Source of the DNA: Spirochaetales bacterium | GTDB taxonomy: Bacteria > Spirochaetota > Spirochaetia > Treponematales > UBA12059 | NCBI GenBank assembly: GCA_004525355.1 | Contig: SPCK01000006.1 | Span: forward strand, 1-18,572 | DNA length: 18,572 bases | Direction: 5' to 3' | Part shown: in pieces, positions 7,747-15,730 of the stretch | Layout: each line of letters opens with the position of its first letter | Numbering within the stretch: position 1 is the first letter of the stretch | Translations under genes and position numbers: made by a program | The notes under the pieces: model-generated | Told to the model about the DNA's origin: nothing | The model's database searches: none | Seen by the model: only the letters and a program-made list of their open reading frames with translations

Positions 7747-7860
7747 TTATCCCTGCTTCTGCTTGTGTTTGGGATTCTCGCAGATGATGCGAACGATGCC
7801 GTTCCGCTTTATCACCTTGCATTTATCGCAAATGCGCTTCACGCTTGTCCTTACTTTCAT
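7747..7860 (-). CDS. rpmJ: Large-subunit ribosomal protein L36 (bL36), zinc-binding form
   Basis: L36 is a 37-residue zinc-ribbon protein that binds 23S rRNA. The protein reads [20 protein letters not shown] and continues to HKQKQG. Zinc ligands C11, C14, C27 and H32 fit the CxxC-x12-CxxxxH pattern of the C+ type. GGAGG (complement of 7868-7872) lies 7 nt before ATG 7860. It is separated from secY by 144 nt containing two hairpins and may therefore head a separately controlled segment with rpsM-rpsK-rpsD-rpoA-rplQ. Confidence 0.97.
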   Translation of the reverse strand: MKVRTSVKRICDKCKVIKRNGIVRIICENPKHKQKQG

Positions 7861-7879
7861 TGCAGTTCCTCCGTATTGT

Positions 7880-7908
7880 CCCGAAACGCTTTTGTACCAC
7901 GCTTCGGG
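7880..7908 (-). promoter_or_regulatory. Hairpin immediately upstream of rpmJ
   Basis: Arms 7880-7888 and 7900-7908 pair over 9 bp with one G-U when read on the minus strand, leaving an 11-nt loop. It ends 8 nt before the rpmJ Shine-Dalgarno. No U-tract follows, so it is not an intrinsic terminator. A role in translation control, RNA processing or protein binding is inference. Confidence 0.5.
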
Positions 7909-7929
7909 CTCCCTCGTCTACCTGCCAGC

Positions 7930-7966
7930 AGGTTGTTGAAATAGTCGCTTGCTATTCCAACAACCT
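7930..7966 (-). promoter_or_regulatory. Long stem-loop in the secY-rpmJ spacer
   Basis: Arms 7930-7944 and 7952-7966 form a 15-bp stem that is fully paired on the minus-strand RNA, with one G-U, and closes a 7-nt loop. It is one of the longest perfect inverted repeats seen in the window. No T-run follows on the minus strand and only a short one on the plus strand, so termination is unlikely. Candidate roles are an RNase processing site, a 3'-end stabiliser for the upstream message, or a ribosomal-protein (S4-like) control element. None is demonstrated. Confidence 0.6.
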
Positions 7967-8004
7967 TTACCATGTTCGCAGACCTTGCGGTTTGCTTCGC
8001 CTTG

Positions 8005-9336
8005 CTAGAGATTTCTGCCTTTTATATGCCCGTGCTTGGTCAGCCCGTCATGATGATGCATCTTGAGCTGAGCCTCGATCTGGGACATCGTGTCGAGGTC
8101 AACACCGACGAGAATCAGCAACGATGTACCACCCAGAAGATAGGCCAACTGGCTCGGGAAGTTGAATATTCTCTGGATGATCGTAGGAATAAGCGCGATC
8201 ATAGCCAGATATAGCGATCCAGGCAGGACGATCCGATTCAGGATCTTGGTCAGGTACTCTTCCATCTTTTCGGAGCGGATACCTGGAATGGATCCGCCGT
8301 TTTCCCGAATGTTCTTGCTGATCTCCTGAGGATTCAAGGAAACCTGCGTATAGAAATATGCGAAGAAAATGATGAAAAGAACATAGAAGATGTTATACCA
8401 CCAACCCTCTGGACGCAGGAAGTGAGCGAAGTCACGCAGCCACTTGGCGCCGCCGCCCAGACTCTGGGCGATCTGCAGCGGGAAGGTCAGAAGGCTCGAT
8501 GCGAATATTACCGGAATCACGCCGGAGGGGTTGATCTTGAACGGTATGTACGTGTTCTGGGCGCCGTACATCTTGCGTCCGACTACCCGCTTCGCGTAGT
8601 TGACCGGTATCTTACGCTGTCCCTGCTGTTCATAAATGACCAACGCGACGACAGCGACAAACAACAGGAGAACGACGATCGCGAATACCGGGTTGATCTC
8701 GCCTGAAGCGATCTTGACTCCAAGCGCATAGAGGGCGTTCGGGAGCCTGGCCACGATACCGGCGAAGATGATCAGGGAGATTCCGTTGCCGATACCGCGT
8801 TTGGTGATCTGCTCGCCGATCCACACGATGAACATGGTGCCCGTGGTTACAGTCAATATAGCCAGGAGGGTATAAGCCGTTTCGTTGATCATCAGCACTT
8901 CGGGATTGGTCTTGGCGATAGTCTTGGCGTAAGCGACAAGGGCGAAAGACTGGATGATGGCGACGCCCACGGTGGCAAGACGGGTCCAGAGCGCAATCTT
9001 TTTGCGGCCGCCCTCTTCTTCCGCAACGCGCTTGAAGGAGGGAAAGACCACGAGAAGAAGCTGCATGATGATCTGGGTGGAGATGTAGGGCATGACGCCC
9101 AGCATGAACACCGAGAAATTCTTGAACGCACCACCGGCGAAGAAGTCCAGGTAATCGGTTATGCCGCCGCTCTGGGAATTCACCGAGGCGAAATACGCCT
9201 TGAGGGCACCGGCGTTGATGCCCGGTATCGGCAGGAAAGCGCCGATCCTGAACACCACCAGCCAGGTGACCGTATAGAGAATGCGTTCTCTGAGCTCTTT
9301 GATGCGGAACACATCTACTAACGCGTTGCCTGCCAT
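8005..9336 (-). CDS. secY: Protein translocase channel subunit SecY
   Basis: SecY is the membrane channel through which proteins are exported or inserted with SecE, SecG and SecA. This 443-residue protein shows ten hydrophobic segments at roughly 20-38, 69-91, 115-137, 151-172, 183-204, 214-234, 268-290, 312-332, 369-389 and 396-413. Family signatures are GEQITKRGIGNGISLIIFAG (174-193) and the cytosolic loop around RKIPVNYAKRVVG (241-253). The plug-region sequence FRIGAFLPIPGIN is typical. The C-terminus is unusually histidine-rich (H427-429, H435, H437). The ATG at 9336 has only a weak AAGG upstream. It follows rplO after 34 nt and belongs to the spc part of the cluster. Confidence 0.98.
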   Translation of the reverse strand: MAGNALVDVFRIKELRERILYTVTWLVVFRIGAFLPIPGINAGALKAYFASVNSQSGGITDYLDFFAGGAFKNFSVFMLGVMPYISTQIIMQLLLVVFPSFKRVAEEEGGRKKIALWTRLATVGVAIIQSFALVAYAKTIAKTNPEVLMINETAYTLLAILTVTTGTMFIVWIGEQITKRGIGNGISLIIFAGIVARLPNALYALGVKIASGEINPVFAIVVLLLFVAVVALVIYEQQGQRKIPVNYAKRVVGRKMYGAQNTYIPFKINPSGVIPVIFASSLLTFPLQIAQSLGGGAKWLRDFAHFLRPEGWWYNIFYVLFIIFFAYFYTQVSLNPQEISKNIRENGGSIPGIRSEKMEEYLTKILNRIVLPGSLYLAMIALIPTIIQRIFNFPSQLAYLLGGTSLLILVGVDLDTMSQIEAQLKMHHHDGLTKHGHIKGRNL

Positions 9337-9370
9337 TGGTCGCTACCTTCTTTCTTCAGTATGGCCCTGG

Positions 9371-9817
9371 TCAGGGCGTCTCTACCTTGCCGCCGGCTTT
9401 CTCAATCTTGGCCTTGGCCGAAACGGAGACCTTGTCGACAACGAAGGTAAGGGCCTTGACCAGATCGCCGTTGCCGAGCACCTTGACCGGTTGCTCGACC
9501 TTTCGGACGAGACCCTTGGCAGCCAGGTTTTCGGCATTGACAATCTCGCCAGCGGCGAAACGCACCTCAATGTCGTTCAGGTTGACGATCTGGAAGTCGA
9601 CGCGAAAGTTTTTGTTGTTGAAACCGCGATGGGCAAGGCGCCGGTAGAGGGGCATCTGACCGCCCTCGAAACCGGGATATGTCTTGCCTCCCGAACGCGA
9701 CTGCTGGCCTTTGTTGCCGCGGCCTGCGGTTGTACCGTGTCCGGAGCCCTGTCCGCGGCCAACGATCTTCTTCTTGTGCGTAGCTCCGGCGGGCGGATGA
9801 AGGTCGAAATCCGACAT
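9371..9817 (-). CDS. rplO: Large-subunit ribosomal protein L15 (uL15)
   Basis: L15 is a late-assembly 23S rRNA-binding protein. The 148-residue chain has the extended glycine/arginine-rich N-terminal arm with [20 protein letters not shown], then [18 protein letters not shown], then a compact C-terminal domain with AGGKVE. The ATG at 9817 overlaps the rpmD TAA by one base, and AAGGAG lies 8 nt upstream inside rpmD, so translation is coupled. Confidence 0.97.
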   Translation of the reverse strand: MSDFDLHPPAGATHKKKIVGRGQGSGHGTTAGRGNKGQQSRSGGKTYPGFEGGQMPLYRRLAHRGFNNKNFRVDFQIVNLNDIEVRFAAGEIVNAENLAAKGLVRKVEQPVKVLGNGDLVKALTFVVDKVSVSAKAKIEKAGGKVETP

Positions 9818-10020
9818 TACTTCTTCTCCTTGGTTTCCGCGTAGGGGCGTACCTCTACAAGATGGGAGACGGCGGCCACCATGCCGAGCACAGCTGGTGT
9901 CGCCTCCTTCACGGTTACGGAGCTGATTTTGCGGAGACCCAGGGCGCGAACTGTAGCCCGCTGAGCGGGTTTGCGTCCGATAGTGCTCCTGACCAGCTTG
10001 ATCTCTATCTTGTCGGCCAT
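9817..10020 (-). CDS. rpmD: Large-subunit ribosomal protein L30 (uL30)
   Basis: This 67-residue protein fits bacterial L30 (about 58-65) with a few extra charged residues at the end (AETKEKK). The core reads [20 protein letters not shown] and then [13 protein letters not shown], the standard ferredoxin-like fold that binds 23S rRNA. The ATG at 10020 has a weak GGGG about 8 nt upstream. Four nucleotides separate it from rpsE, and it overlaps rplO by one base. Confidence 0.96.
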   Translation of the reverse strand: MADKIEIKLVRSTIGRKPAQRATVRALGLRKISSVTVKEATPAVLGMVAAVSHLVEVRPYAETKEKK

Positions 10021-10024
10021 ATCA

Positions 10025-10534
10025 TTAACCCCACATGTCCTTGAGCGCCTTGCCGCGGTTATGAGCCACGGCCCTGGCGTCCATGATCTCGTTGAGGCCG
10101 TTGAAAACGGCCCGGATCACGTTGATAGCTGAACGGCTACCCACGGTCTTCGCGAGGATATCCGTAATGCCGCCGGCTTCCATGATTGCTCGTACGGCGC
10201 CGCCGGCGATTATACCGGAACCCGGGCAAGCCGGCTTCATGATGACGCGCGAAGCCTTAAACTCGCCCACCACGTTGTGCGGGATGGTTCCGTTCTTCAC
10301 GGGGAGCTTTATCATGCTTCTCTTGGCCTTCTCAATGCTCTTGCGAATTGCTTCAGTTACATCGTTGGCCTTGCCGAAGCCGTAGCCCACGTTGCCGGTC
10401 CTGTCGCCCACCACGGTGAGTGCCGAGAAGGAAAAGCGGCGTCCGCCTTTTACGACCTTGGCGGTGCGGTTCAGCTTGACGAGCTTCTCGATGTAGATAT
10501 CGCGGGAGCGGTCGTCCCTGTCTCTCCTATCCAC
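10025..10534 (-). CDS. rpsE: Small-subunit ribosomal protein S5 (uS5)
   Basis: S5 lines the mRNA entry channel and influences fidelity; its [18 protein letters not shown] segment is the region hit by spectinomycin-resistance mutations in other species and looks wild-type here. The 169 residues include the double-stranded RNA-binding N-terminal domain and the C-terminal ATP-fold half with [19 protein letters not shown]. The start is GTG at 10534, since an overlapping ATG at 10536 is out of frame. GGGGG lies 5 nt upstream. The N-terminal [12 protein letters not shown] is unusually charged. Confidence 0.97.
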   Translation of the reverse strand: MDRRDRDDRSRDIYIEKLVKLNRTAKVVKGGRRFSFSALTVVGDRTGNVGYGFGKANDVTEAIRKSIEKAKRSMIKLPVKNGTIPHNVVGEFKASRVIMKPACPGSGIIAGGAVRAIMEAGGITDILAKTVGSRSAINVIRAVFNGLNEIMDARAVAHNRGKALKDMWG

Positions 10535-10543
10535 ATGTTCCCC

Positions 10544-10909
10544 CTAGAATTTGATCCCGGCCTTCCGGGTGCCGTCGGCGATAGCCTTTACGATGCCATG
10601 GTACTTGTATCCGTTGCGATCGAATACCACTACGTCAATGTTCTTTTCCTTGAGCCGGGTGCCAACAAGCTCTCCGAGCTTGCTGCCGCCTTCAACGGTC
10701 GTCTTGACGCCCTTCAGGACCTCTTCCAGAGTGTTGGCGGCGACGAGGGTATTGCCCGCGGCGTCGTCGATTACCTGGACGTAGAGGTACCGGTTGGACT
10801 TGAAAACCGTCAATCGCGGGCGCACCGCGGTGCCGGCTAAATACTTGCGGACGTGGACTTTTCGAGCTCCCCGCCTGCGGATCTTCTCTGACAGTTCTTT
10901 CGTGCTCAT
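10544..10909 (-). CDS. rplR: Large-subunit ribosomal protein L18 (uL18)
   Basis: L18 carries 5S rRNA into the central protuberance together with L5. The 121-residue chain has a basic N-terminal arm (KIRRRGARKVHVRK), then RPRLTVFKSNRYLYVQVIDD, and ends in YHGIVKAIADGTRKAGIKF, all diagnostic. The ATG at 10909 follows AGGGA. It stops with TAG 9 nt before the rpsE start. Confidence 0.98.
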   Translation of the reverse strand: MSTKELSEKIRRRGARKVHVRKYLAGTAVRPRLTVFKSNRYLYVQVIDDAAGNTLVAANTLEEVLKGVKTTVEGGSKLGELVGTRLKEKNIDVVVFDRNGYKYHGIVKAIADGTRKAGIKF

Positions 10910-10918
10910 GGTCGTCCC

Positions 10919-11464
10919 TTACTTCACGCCGGTCTTGCCGACCTTCTTGCGGATGGTCTCGGTTTCGTACCGGATGCCCTTGCCCTTGTAAGGCTCGGGT
11001 TTCCGGAGGCTGCGTATCTCACTGGCAAACTGGCCTACGAGTTGCCTATCGATACCGGACACGACGATCTTCTGGTTGTTTCCCTCGACGGTAACGGTGA
11101 GCCCGTCTGGAATTCCGACGAATACGTCGCTTGAAAAGCCGATGCTGAGTACCAGTAGTTTCCCTTGTACTTCAACTTTGTAGCCGACGCCGTTTATCAC
11201 GAGGGCCTTCTTGAAACCCTCTGAAACGCCGACGACCATATTGTCGATCAGCTTGCGATACAGGCCGTGGAAGGCCTTGGTCTGATTCTCGTCATTTGCC
11301 CTGTCAACGACGATCACGTCGTCTTTGACGCTGACTGTAACGAGGGATGTGGCCAGCTCCTGTGCGAGCTTGCCCTTAGGGCCTTCCACGTTGACCTTGT
11401 TTCCCTGTACGGCGACTTTCACGCCCTTCGGTACGGTTATTGGCTTATAGCCTATCCTCGACAT
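10919..11464 (-). CDS. rplF: Large-subunit ribosomal protein L6 (uL6)
   Basis: L6 lies at the base of the L7/L12 stalk near the factor-binding site. The 181-residue sequence is the standard tandem of two related alpha/beta domains. It starts MSRIGYKPITVPKGVKVAV and contains NVEGPKGKLAQ, and the C-terminal KPEPYKGKGIRYETE is the rRNA-binding signature. The ATG at 11464 has GAGGGGA upstream. It follows rpsH by 15 nt. Confidence 0.98.
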   Translation of the reverse strand: MSRIGYKPITVPKGVKVAVQGNKVNVEGPKGKLAQELATSLVTVSVKDDVIVVDRANDENQTKAFHGLYRKLIDNMVVGVSEGFKKALVINGVGYKVEVQGKLLVLSIGFSSDVFVGIPDGLTVTVEGNNQKIVVSGIDRQLVGQFASEIRSLRKPEPYKGKGIRYETETIRKKVGKTGVK

Positions 11465-11479
11465 GGCGGTTCCCCTCTA

Positions 11480-11878
11480 TTACCAAACGGTGCAGATCAG
11501 CTCGCCACCGACTTTTTTCTCGGTGGCTTTCTTGCCTGTGGTTACGCCATCCGAGGTCGATACGATCAGGGTGCCGTAGCCATTGTGTACTCGAGGCAGA
11601 CTCTTGTAGCCGGTATATACGCGTCGTCCAGGTTTTGAAACCTTTTCGATGCCGTGGATTATCGGCTCTTCGCCCTCGTCATACTTCAGGAATACACGGA
11701 TGAAGTTCTGGCCTTCCTGCGCGATCTTCTTGAAGTTCTTGATGTAGCCTTCGGTCTTGAGAATCTTGACGATCTCGAGCTTCAAGCGTGACGTAGGGAT
11801 GTCCACCTTCTCGTGGCGGGCCATGCTCGCGTTGCGGACCTTGGTCAGCATGTCGGAGATGGGATCGGAAACGCTCAT
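11480..11878 (-). CDS. rpsH: Small-subunit ribosomal protein S8 (uS8)
   Basis: S8 binds the central domain of 16S rRNA and in E. coli also represses the spc operon by binding near rplE. This 132-residue protein begins [17 protein letters not shown] and ends with the signature [20 protein letters not shown] followed by LICTVW. AGGAGG with good spacing precedes ATG 11878. Whether S8 represses this cluster cannot be told from the sequence. Confidence 0.98.
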   Translation of the reverse strand: MSVSDPISDMLTKVRNASMARHEKVDIPTSRLKLEIVKILKTEGYIKNFKKIAQEGQNFIRVFLKYDEGEEPIIHGIEKVSKPGRRVYTGYKSLPRVHNGYGTLIVSTSDGVTTGKKATEKKVGGELICTVW

Positions 11879-11888
11879 TCCAGTCCTC

Positions 11889-12074
11889 CTACCAGCTCGA
11901 TTTGGTTACGCCCGGAATAAGGCCCTCGCTGGCGAGCTTCCGGAAACATATTCGGCACATGTCGAACTTACGCAGGTATCCCCGCGGACGGCCACATAAC
12001 TTGCAGCGGTTGACATGCCTGGTCATATACTTTGGCTTTGCGAGCGCCTTCAGTATCATCGCTTTCCTCGCCAT
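11889..12074 (-). CDS. rpsZ: Small-subunit ribosomal protein S14, zinc-binding short form (uS14)
   Basis: At 61 residues this is the short type Z form of S14 and not the roughly 100-residue zinc-free type. Zinc ligands are C24, C27, C40 and C43 (RCKLCGRP and [11 protein letters not shown]). S14 organises the 3' major domain of 16S rRNA. I chose ATG 12074, which gives the family N-terminus [11 protein letters not shown] with GGGAGAGG upstream. The longer reading to 12116 runs into rplE and is spurious. Some annotations call this gene rpsN. Confidence 0.97.
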   Translation of the reverse strand: MARKAMILKALAKPKYMTRHVNRCKLCGRPRGYLRKFDMCRICFRKLASEGLIPGVTKSSW

Positions 12075-12084
12075 TGCCTCTCCC

Positions 12085-12648
12085 TTACTTCCTGAACGGC
12101 ATGCCCAGCTTGGCAAGCAGGCTTTTGGCCTCCTTGTCAGTGCGGGCGGTCGTCACGATGGCCACGTTCATACCCATCACCTTCTCGATCTTGTCGTAGT
12201 CGATCTCCGGGAAGATGATCTGCTCGGTCAGGCCCATTGAGTAGTTCCCATGGCCATCAAAGGCATTGGGGTTGACTCCACGAAAGTCCTTGACGCGTGG
12301 CAGGGCAACGTTCATGAGCCTGTCCATGAACTCCCACATGTGGGTACCCCGCAATGTTACTCTACAGCCAATTTCCTGACCCTCGCGAATCTTGAACGTG
12401 GCTATGGATTTCCTCGCCTTGGTCTTCACGGCCTTCTGACCGGTGATGATACCGACGTCGCCAACAGCGGCATCGAGAATCTTCTTGTTTTCCTTGGCCT
12501 CACCGACGCCCATCGAAACGATTACCTTCACGAGCCGCGGGACCTGCATATTGGAAGAGTATGAAAACTCCTTCATTAATTCAGGTGCCACGTTTGCCGC
12601 GAAAACGTTCTTGAGGCGGGGCACGTAGGCAGTCTTCTTGTCAGCCAT
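12085..12648 (-). CDS. rplE: Large-subunit ribosomal protein L5 (uL5)
   Basis: L5 binds 5S rRNA and contacts P-site tRNA through bridge B1b. The 187-residue protein has [20 protein letters not shown], then [20 protein letters not shown] with the conserved [14 protein letters not shown], and ends in [19 protein letters not shown]. The ATG at 12648 shares one base with the rplX TGA, and GGGAGG lies 7 nt upstream, so the pair is translationally coupled. Upstream in-frame codons lie inside rplX and are not part of the gene. Confidence 0.98.
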   Translation of the reverse strand: MADKKTAYVPRLKNVFAANVAPELMKEFSYSSNMQVPRLVKVIVSMGVGEAKENKKILDAAVGDVGIITGQKAVKTKARKSIATFKIREGQEIGCRVTLRGTHMWEFMDRLMNVALPRVKDFRGVNPNAFDGHGNYSMGLTEQIIFPEIDYDKIEKVMGMNVAIVTTARTDKEAKSLLAKLGMPFRK

Positions 12649-12971
12649 CAAAGAGCCTCCCCGCATTTGCGGCAAACGCGCTTCTTGGCGTCCCCTACAA
12701 TCTTGTAACCGATCCTGGTGGGGCCGCACTTCTTGCAGACGAACATCATATTACACAGGCGGATCGGCGCCTCGATCTCAACGATGCCGCCGCGATCGTT
12801 CTGGGATCGTTTCTTCATGGCTTTCTTTACCATGTTGAGTCCCTGTACGATCGCCCGGCCCTTAGCCAGGTCTATCTTGACGATTTTACCCTGCTTGCCA
12901 AGCTCCTTGCCGGAAATGACCTTTATGGTGTCATCCTTCTTGAGCTTGGTCTTGAACTTCTGGTCGCTCAT
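12648..12971 (-). CDS. rplX: Large-subunit ribosomal protein L24 (uL24)
   Basis: L24 is an assembly initiator near the exit tunnel. The 107-residue protein has an N-terminal KOW fold ([20 protein letters not shown]) followed by C79, C82, C100 and C103, a CxxC pair arrangement typical of L24 from many bacteria and consistent with zinc binding. I chose ATG 12971 because AAGGAG sits 6-7 nt upstream and [14 protein letters not shown] fits the family. An in-frame TTG ten codons earlier overlaps the end of rplN and is less likely. Confidence 0.97.
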   Translation of the reverse strand: MSDQKFKTKLKKDDTIKVISGKELGKQGKIVKIDLAKGRAIVQGLNMVKKAMKKRSQNDRGGIVEIEAPIRLCNMMFVCKKCGPTRIGYKIVGDAKKRVCRKCGEAL

Positions 12972-12981
12972 CGTCCGCTCC

Positions 12982-13350
12982 TTAGAGTACCTCGGGGGCA
13001 AGCGACACGATCTTCATATAGTCCTTGTCGCGAAGCTCGCGAGCCACAGGACCGAAGATACGCTTACCCTTCGGGTTCTTGTTCGCGTCGATGATGACGC
13101 AGGCGTTGTCATCGAACCGTATGTACGTCCCGTCGGGTCGGCGGTATTCCTTGTGCACCCGAACGACGACGGCTTTCTCTACGGTTCCCTTCTTGATGGC
13201 GGAGTTCGGGATGACGCTTTTGACGGCAACCACGATAATATCCCCCACCGACGCATAGCGCCTTTTGGAACCACCCAGCACCTTGATGCATTGGACGTTC
13301 TTGGCGCCGGAGTTGTCGGCCACGTTGAGCCTTGATTCAACCTGTATCAT
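12982..13350 (-). CDS. rplN: Large-subunit ribosomal protein L14 (uL14)
   Basis: L14 forms intersubunit bridges and is the first gene of the classical spc operon. This 122-residue protein begins [20 protein letters not shown] and contains [15 protein letters not shown] and the [18 protein letters not shown] signature. It ends in SLAPEVL. I chose ATG 13350, preceded by GAGAGGA. Readings further upstream lie inside rpsQ. It follows rpsQ by 17 nt, so no S10/spc operon break is visible here. Confidence 0.98.
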   Translation of the reverse strand: MIQVESRLNVADNSGAKNVQCIKVLGGSKRRYASVGDIIVVAVKSVIPNSAIKKGTVEKAVVVRVHKEYRRPDGTYIRFDDNACVIIDANKNPKGKRIFGPVARELRDKDYMKIVSLAPEVL

Positions 13351-13367
13351 GACATTCCTCTCAGCCC

Positions 13368-13631
13368 TTACTTCGCGCGTTTCACGATTTCGGCGAGGCG
13401 CCAGCGCTTGTCCCTGGACAACGGACGACATTCGACGACGCGAACCGCGTCACCGATCTTGGCCTCGTTGTTCTCGTCGTGCGCCTTCACCTTCTTGCTA
13501 CGGGTGAGGTACTTCTTGTAAAGCGGGTGCAGCTTGCGCGTCATGATTTCAACGACGATGGTCTTTTCCATCTTGTCACTAACCACGACACCCTGCAGTA
13601 CCTGCTTTTCTTTCCTGATTTTCGCTTCCAT
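13368..13631 (-). CDS. rpsQ: Small-subunit ribosomal protein S17 (uS17)
   Basis: S17 is a primary 16S rRNA binder with an OB fold. The 87 residues contain [20 protein letters not shown] and the signature [20 protein letters not shown], followed by [19 protein letters not shown] precedes ATG 13631. It is the last gene of the classical S10 operon and continues directly into rplN. Confidence 0.98.
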   Translation of the reverse strand: MEAKIRKEKQVLQGVVVSDKMEKTIVVEIMTRKLHPLYKKYLTRSKKVKAHDENNEAKIGDAVRVVECRPLSRDKRWRLAEIVKRAK

Positions 13632-13646
13632 GATCCGGCTCCTCCG

Positions 13647-13847
13647 TTACGCTTTCGCAGCCGCGCGCTCGCGCTGGCAGATCAGGCCGTTGAGCCTGGC
13701 GATCTGCCTTCGCAGCGTCCGCTTCTGCAGCGGATTGTCGACATGGCCGATGACCATCTGGAAGCGAAGGTCGAAGTACTTCTTCCTGAGCTCTTCGCGC
13801 TTGGCGGCGAGCTCTTCGAGCTTCAGCTCATTGAATGAGTTCTTCAT
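13647..13847 (-). CDS. rpmC: Large-subunit ribosomal protein L29 (uL29)
   Basis: L29 sits at the peptide exit and helps dock signal recognition particle and trigger factor with L23. The 66-residue helical hairpin reads MKNSFNELKLEELAAKREEL and includes KYFDLRFQMVIGHVDNPLQK, typical of the family. I prefer ATG 13847 (GGAG 8 nt upstream). An in-frame GTG three codons earlier (13856) overlaps the rplP stop by 2 nt and remains possible. Confidence 0.94.
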   Translation of the reverse strand: MKNSFNELKLEELAAKREELRKKYFDLRFQMVIGHVDNPLQKRTLRRQIARLNGLICQRERAAAKA

Positions 13848-13852
13848 TACGA

Positions 13853-14275
13853 TCACTCCATCTCCATATCGGCACGGACAACGAATTTCGTCTTGATGGG
13901 CAACTTGGAACCCGCCAGGCGCATGGCCTCAACGGCGGCATCCTTGGGTACGCCTGCAAGCTCGAACATGACCGTTCCCGGCTTTACGACGGCGACCCAC
14001 CACTCCGGGCCGCCTTTTCCTTTACCCTGGCGGGTTTCAAGGGGCTTCTTGCTATATGGCTTGTCCGGGAAGATCCGGATCCACAGCTTTCCGCCTCGCT
14101 TGATGTAACGGTTGAGCGCAACACGCGCAGCCTCGAGCTGGCGGTTGGTGATCCACATCGGTTCTTCACAAACCAGACCGAATTCGCCGAATGAAATGGC
14201 GTTTCCGGCAGTTGCCTCTCCCTTGATGCGACCTCGCTGTACCTTCCTGTGCTTTACTCTCTTCGGTGCAAGCAT
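13853..14275 (-). CDS. rplP: Large-subunit ribosomal protein L16 (uL16)
   Basis: L16 positions the A-site tRNA acceptor stem. The 140-residue protein starts [19 protein letters not shown] and contains [39 protein letters not shown] and the conserved [20 protein letters not shown] loop. AGGAG located in the 3' end of rpsC lies 7 nt before ATG 14275, with only 3 nt between the genes, so coupling with rpsC is likely. Confidence 0.98.
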   Translation of the reverse strand: MLAPKRVKHRKVQRGRIKGEATAGNAISFGEFGLVCEEPMWITNRQLEAARVALNRYIKRGGKLWIRIFPDKPYSKKPLETRQGKGKGGPEWWVAVVKPGTVMFELAGVPKDAAVEAMRLAGSKLPIKTKFVVRADMEME

Positions 14276-14278
14276 GGT

Positions 14279-15061
14279 TTAGCTCCTCGCCTCGCGGGGG
14301 CCGCCAGCGGCGGGACCGGGACCGGTACGGGGACTCCGCGCCGGCCGCTCGCCACGGTCGGACCTATCGCTATGCTCTCGGCGGCTACGCCCAGGCATGA
14401 GTCCCGCGTCGTCTTTCTTGTCGCCCGCGAGGGCGTTATCGTTCTTGCAGATCCACACCTTGACACCGATCTTGCCATAGGTTGTGTTGGCCTCATAGAA
14501 GCCGTAGTCGATATCGGCGCGGAGCGTATGGAGCGGCACACGGCCTTCCTTGTACTCCTCGGTGCGGCTCATGTCAGCGCCGCCGAGACGGCCGGACATT
14601 CGGACCTTGCAGCCCTGCGACCCGCCCTTCATGGCGTTGCCAACGGCCATTTTCATCGTCCTCCGGAATGAACCGCGACCTTCAAGCTGGCGGCACACTC
14701 CCTGGGCGACGATCTGCGCATTGGTCTCGACCTTCTTGATTTCCTTGATCTTGATATTGATCTTCTTGGAAGCGTACTTCTGAAGCTCGAGACCGATACG
14801 CTCGATGTTCGCACCCTTCTGGCCGATCAGGACGCCGGGCTTCGCGGTGTGGATGACGATAGTCACCCGCTGCGGATGCCGCACGATCTCGATTTCAGAA
14901 ATGTCCGCGTTCCTGGCCTCGGGGAGTGCATACATTCGCTTGCGCAGCCCGAGATCTTCATGGAGAGTCTTCGCGTAGTCACGGGGATCCACATACCAGC
15001 GGGACTTCCAGTCCTTGTTGATACCGAGTCGCAGACCGATCGGATTGACTTTCTGTCCCAC
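14279..15061 (-). CDS. rpsC: Small-subunit ribosomal protein S3 (uS3) with Arg/Pro/Gly-rich C-terminal tail
   Basis: S3 forms part of the mRNA entry channel and helicase. The 260-residue protein begins [20 protein letters not shown] (read as Met). It has a KH domain with [12 protein letters not shown] and the C-terminal domain with [20 protein letters not shown]. The conserved fold ends near KVWICKND (about 213). The remaining 45-50 residues form a charged, Arg/Asp/Ser then Pro/Gly-rich tail. The start is GTG 15061, one base after the rplV stop, with GGAGG 6 nt upstream inside rplV. Upstream in-frame codons are an rplV shadow. Confidence 0.97.
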   Translation of the reverse strand: MGQKVNPIGLRLGINKDWKSRWYVDPRDYAKTLHEDLGLRKRMYALPEARNADISEIEIVRHPQRVTIVIHTAKPGVLIGQKGANIERIGLELQKYASKKINIKIKEIKKVETNAQIVAQGVCRQLEGRGSFRRTMKMAVGNAMKGGSQGCKVRMSGRLGGADMSRTEEYKEGRVPLHTLRADIDYGFYEANTTYGKIGVKVWICKNDNALAGDKKDDAGLMPGRSRREHSDRSDRGERPARSPRTGPGPAAGGPREARS

Positions 15062-15062
15062 G

Positions 15063-15425
15063 TTACGCCTCCGCCCTTGCGATTTCGTCGACGACCACGG
15101 AAATGTGGCACATCTGCTTGACGAGCATGTCTGCACGCCCGCGGGCACGAAACCATACGCGGCGCATACGGGGCCCTTCATTGACCTGCAGTTCCTTGAT
15201 GTAGAGCATGTCCTCGGCGAGCTTGCGATTCTGGTTGAGCGCATTTGCCGCGGCAGACATGACCACCTTGCGTATCAGTTTGGCGCCTTTGTTGGGTAAG
15301 TGCTCGAGAATGGCGACCGCCTCGGTATACGGTTTGCTGCGAACGAGATCCGCAACAGGCCGTATCTTGGAAGGCGAGCCCATCAAGTACTTGGCGCAGG
15401 CCGGAAAACCGGTTGTATTTGCCAT
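15063..15425 (-). CDS. rplV: Large-subunit ribosomal protein L22 (uL22)
   Basis: L22 lines the exit tunnel with an extended beta-hairpin. The 120-residue protein includes [40 protein letters not shown] and the hairpin [19 protein letters not shown], then CHISVVVDE. The WFRARGRAD form is one of my reasons for suspecting a spirochaete. I prefer ATG 15425 with TAGGTGA upstream. An in-frame GTG three codons earlier (15434) abuts the rpsS stop and has AGGAG 4 nt upstream, so the start is uncertain by three residues. Confidence 0.96.
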   Translation of the reverse strand: MANTTGFPACAKYLMGSPSKIRPVADLVRSKPYTEAVAILEHLPNKGAKLIRKVVMSAAANALNQNRKLAEDMLYIKELQVNEGPRMRRVWFRARGRADMLVKQMCHISVVVDEIARAEA

Positions 15426-15434
15426 ATTCGTCAC

Positions 15435-15713
15435 CTATCTCCTGGCCTTCTTGTCCGAACCGGCATGGCCGCGGAAAACCCGGGTGGGGGAAAACTCGCC
15501 GAGCTTGTGCCCGACAAGGTTCTCGGTCACATAGACCGGCACCCAGCTCTTTCCGTTGTATACGGACAGGGTTAAACCGACCATTTCGGGAATGATCGTG
15601 GAGCAGCGGGAGTAGGTCTTGAGCACCTTCTTGTCGCCCGCCTTCGACGCCTCGATAATCTTCTTGTAGAGGCTCTTCTCAATGAAAGGGCCCTTCTTTA
15701 CTGACCTGGACAC
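15435..15713 (-). CDS. rpsS: Small-subunit ribosomal protein S19 (uS19)
   Basis: S19 sits in the 30S head with S13 and contacts A-site tRNA. The 92-residue protein reads [19 protein letters not shown] (first residue Met in vivo), with [20 protein letters not shown] and [19 protein letters not shown]. The start is GTG at 15713, supported by AGGAG 6 nt upstream and by exact agreement with the family N-terminus. It follows rplB by 17 nt. Confidence 0.98.
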   Translation of the reverse strand: MSRSVKKGPFIEKSLYKKIIEASKAGDKKVLKTYSRCSTIIPEMVGLTLSVYNGKSWVPVYVTENLVGHKLGEFSPTRVFRGHAGSDKKARR

Positions 15714-15730
15714 GGTTGGCTCCTATCCTT

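Noticed and set aside
7930..7966. Intrinsic terminator after secY
   Set aside because: The stem is strong, but the minus strand has no T-run after it, so it is listed only as a structured or regulatory element.
12649..12729. N-terminal extension of L5 by 27 residues
   Set aside because: The extra codons lie within rplX in another frame. The strong GGGAGG and family alignment both point to the ATG at 12648.
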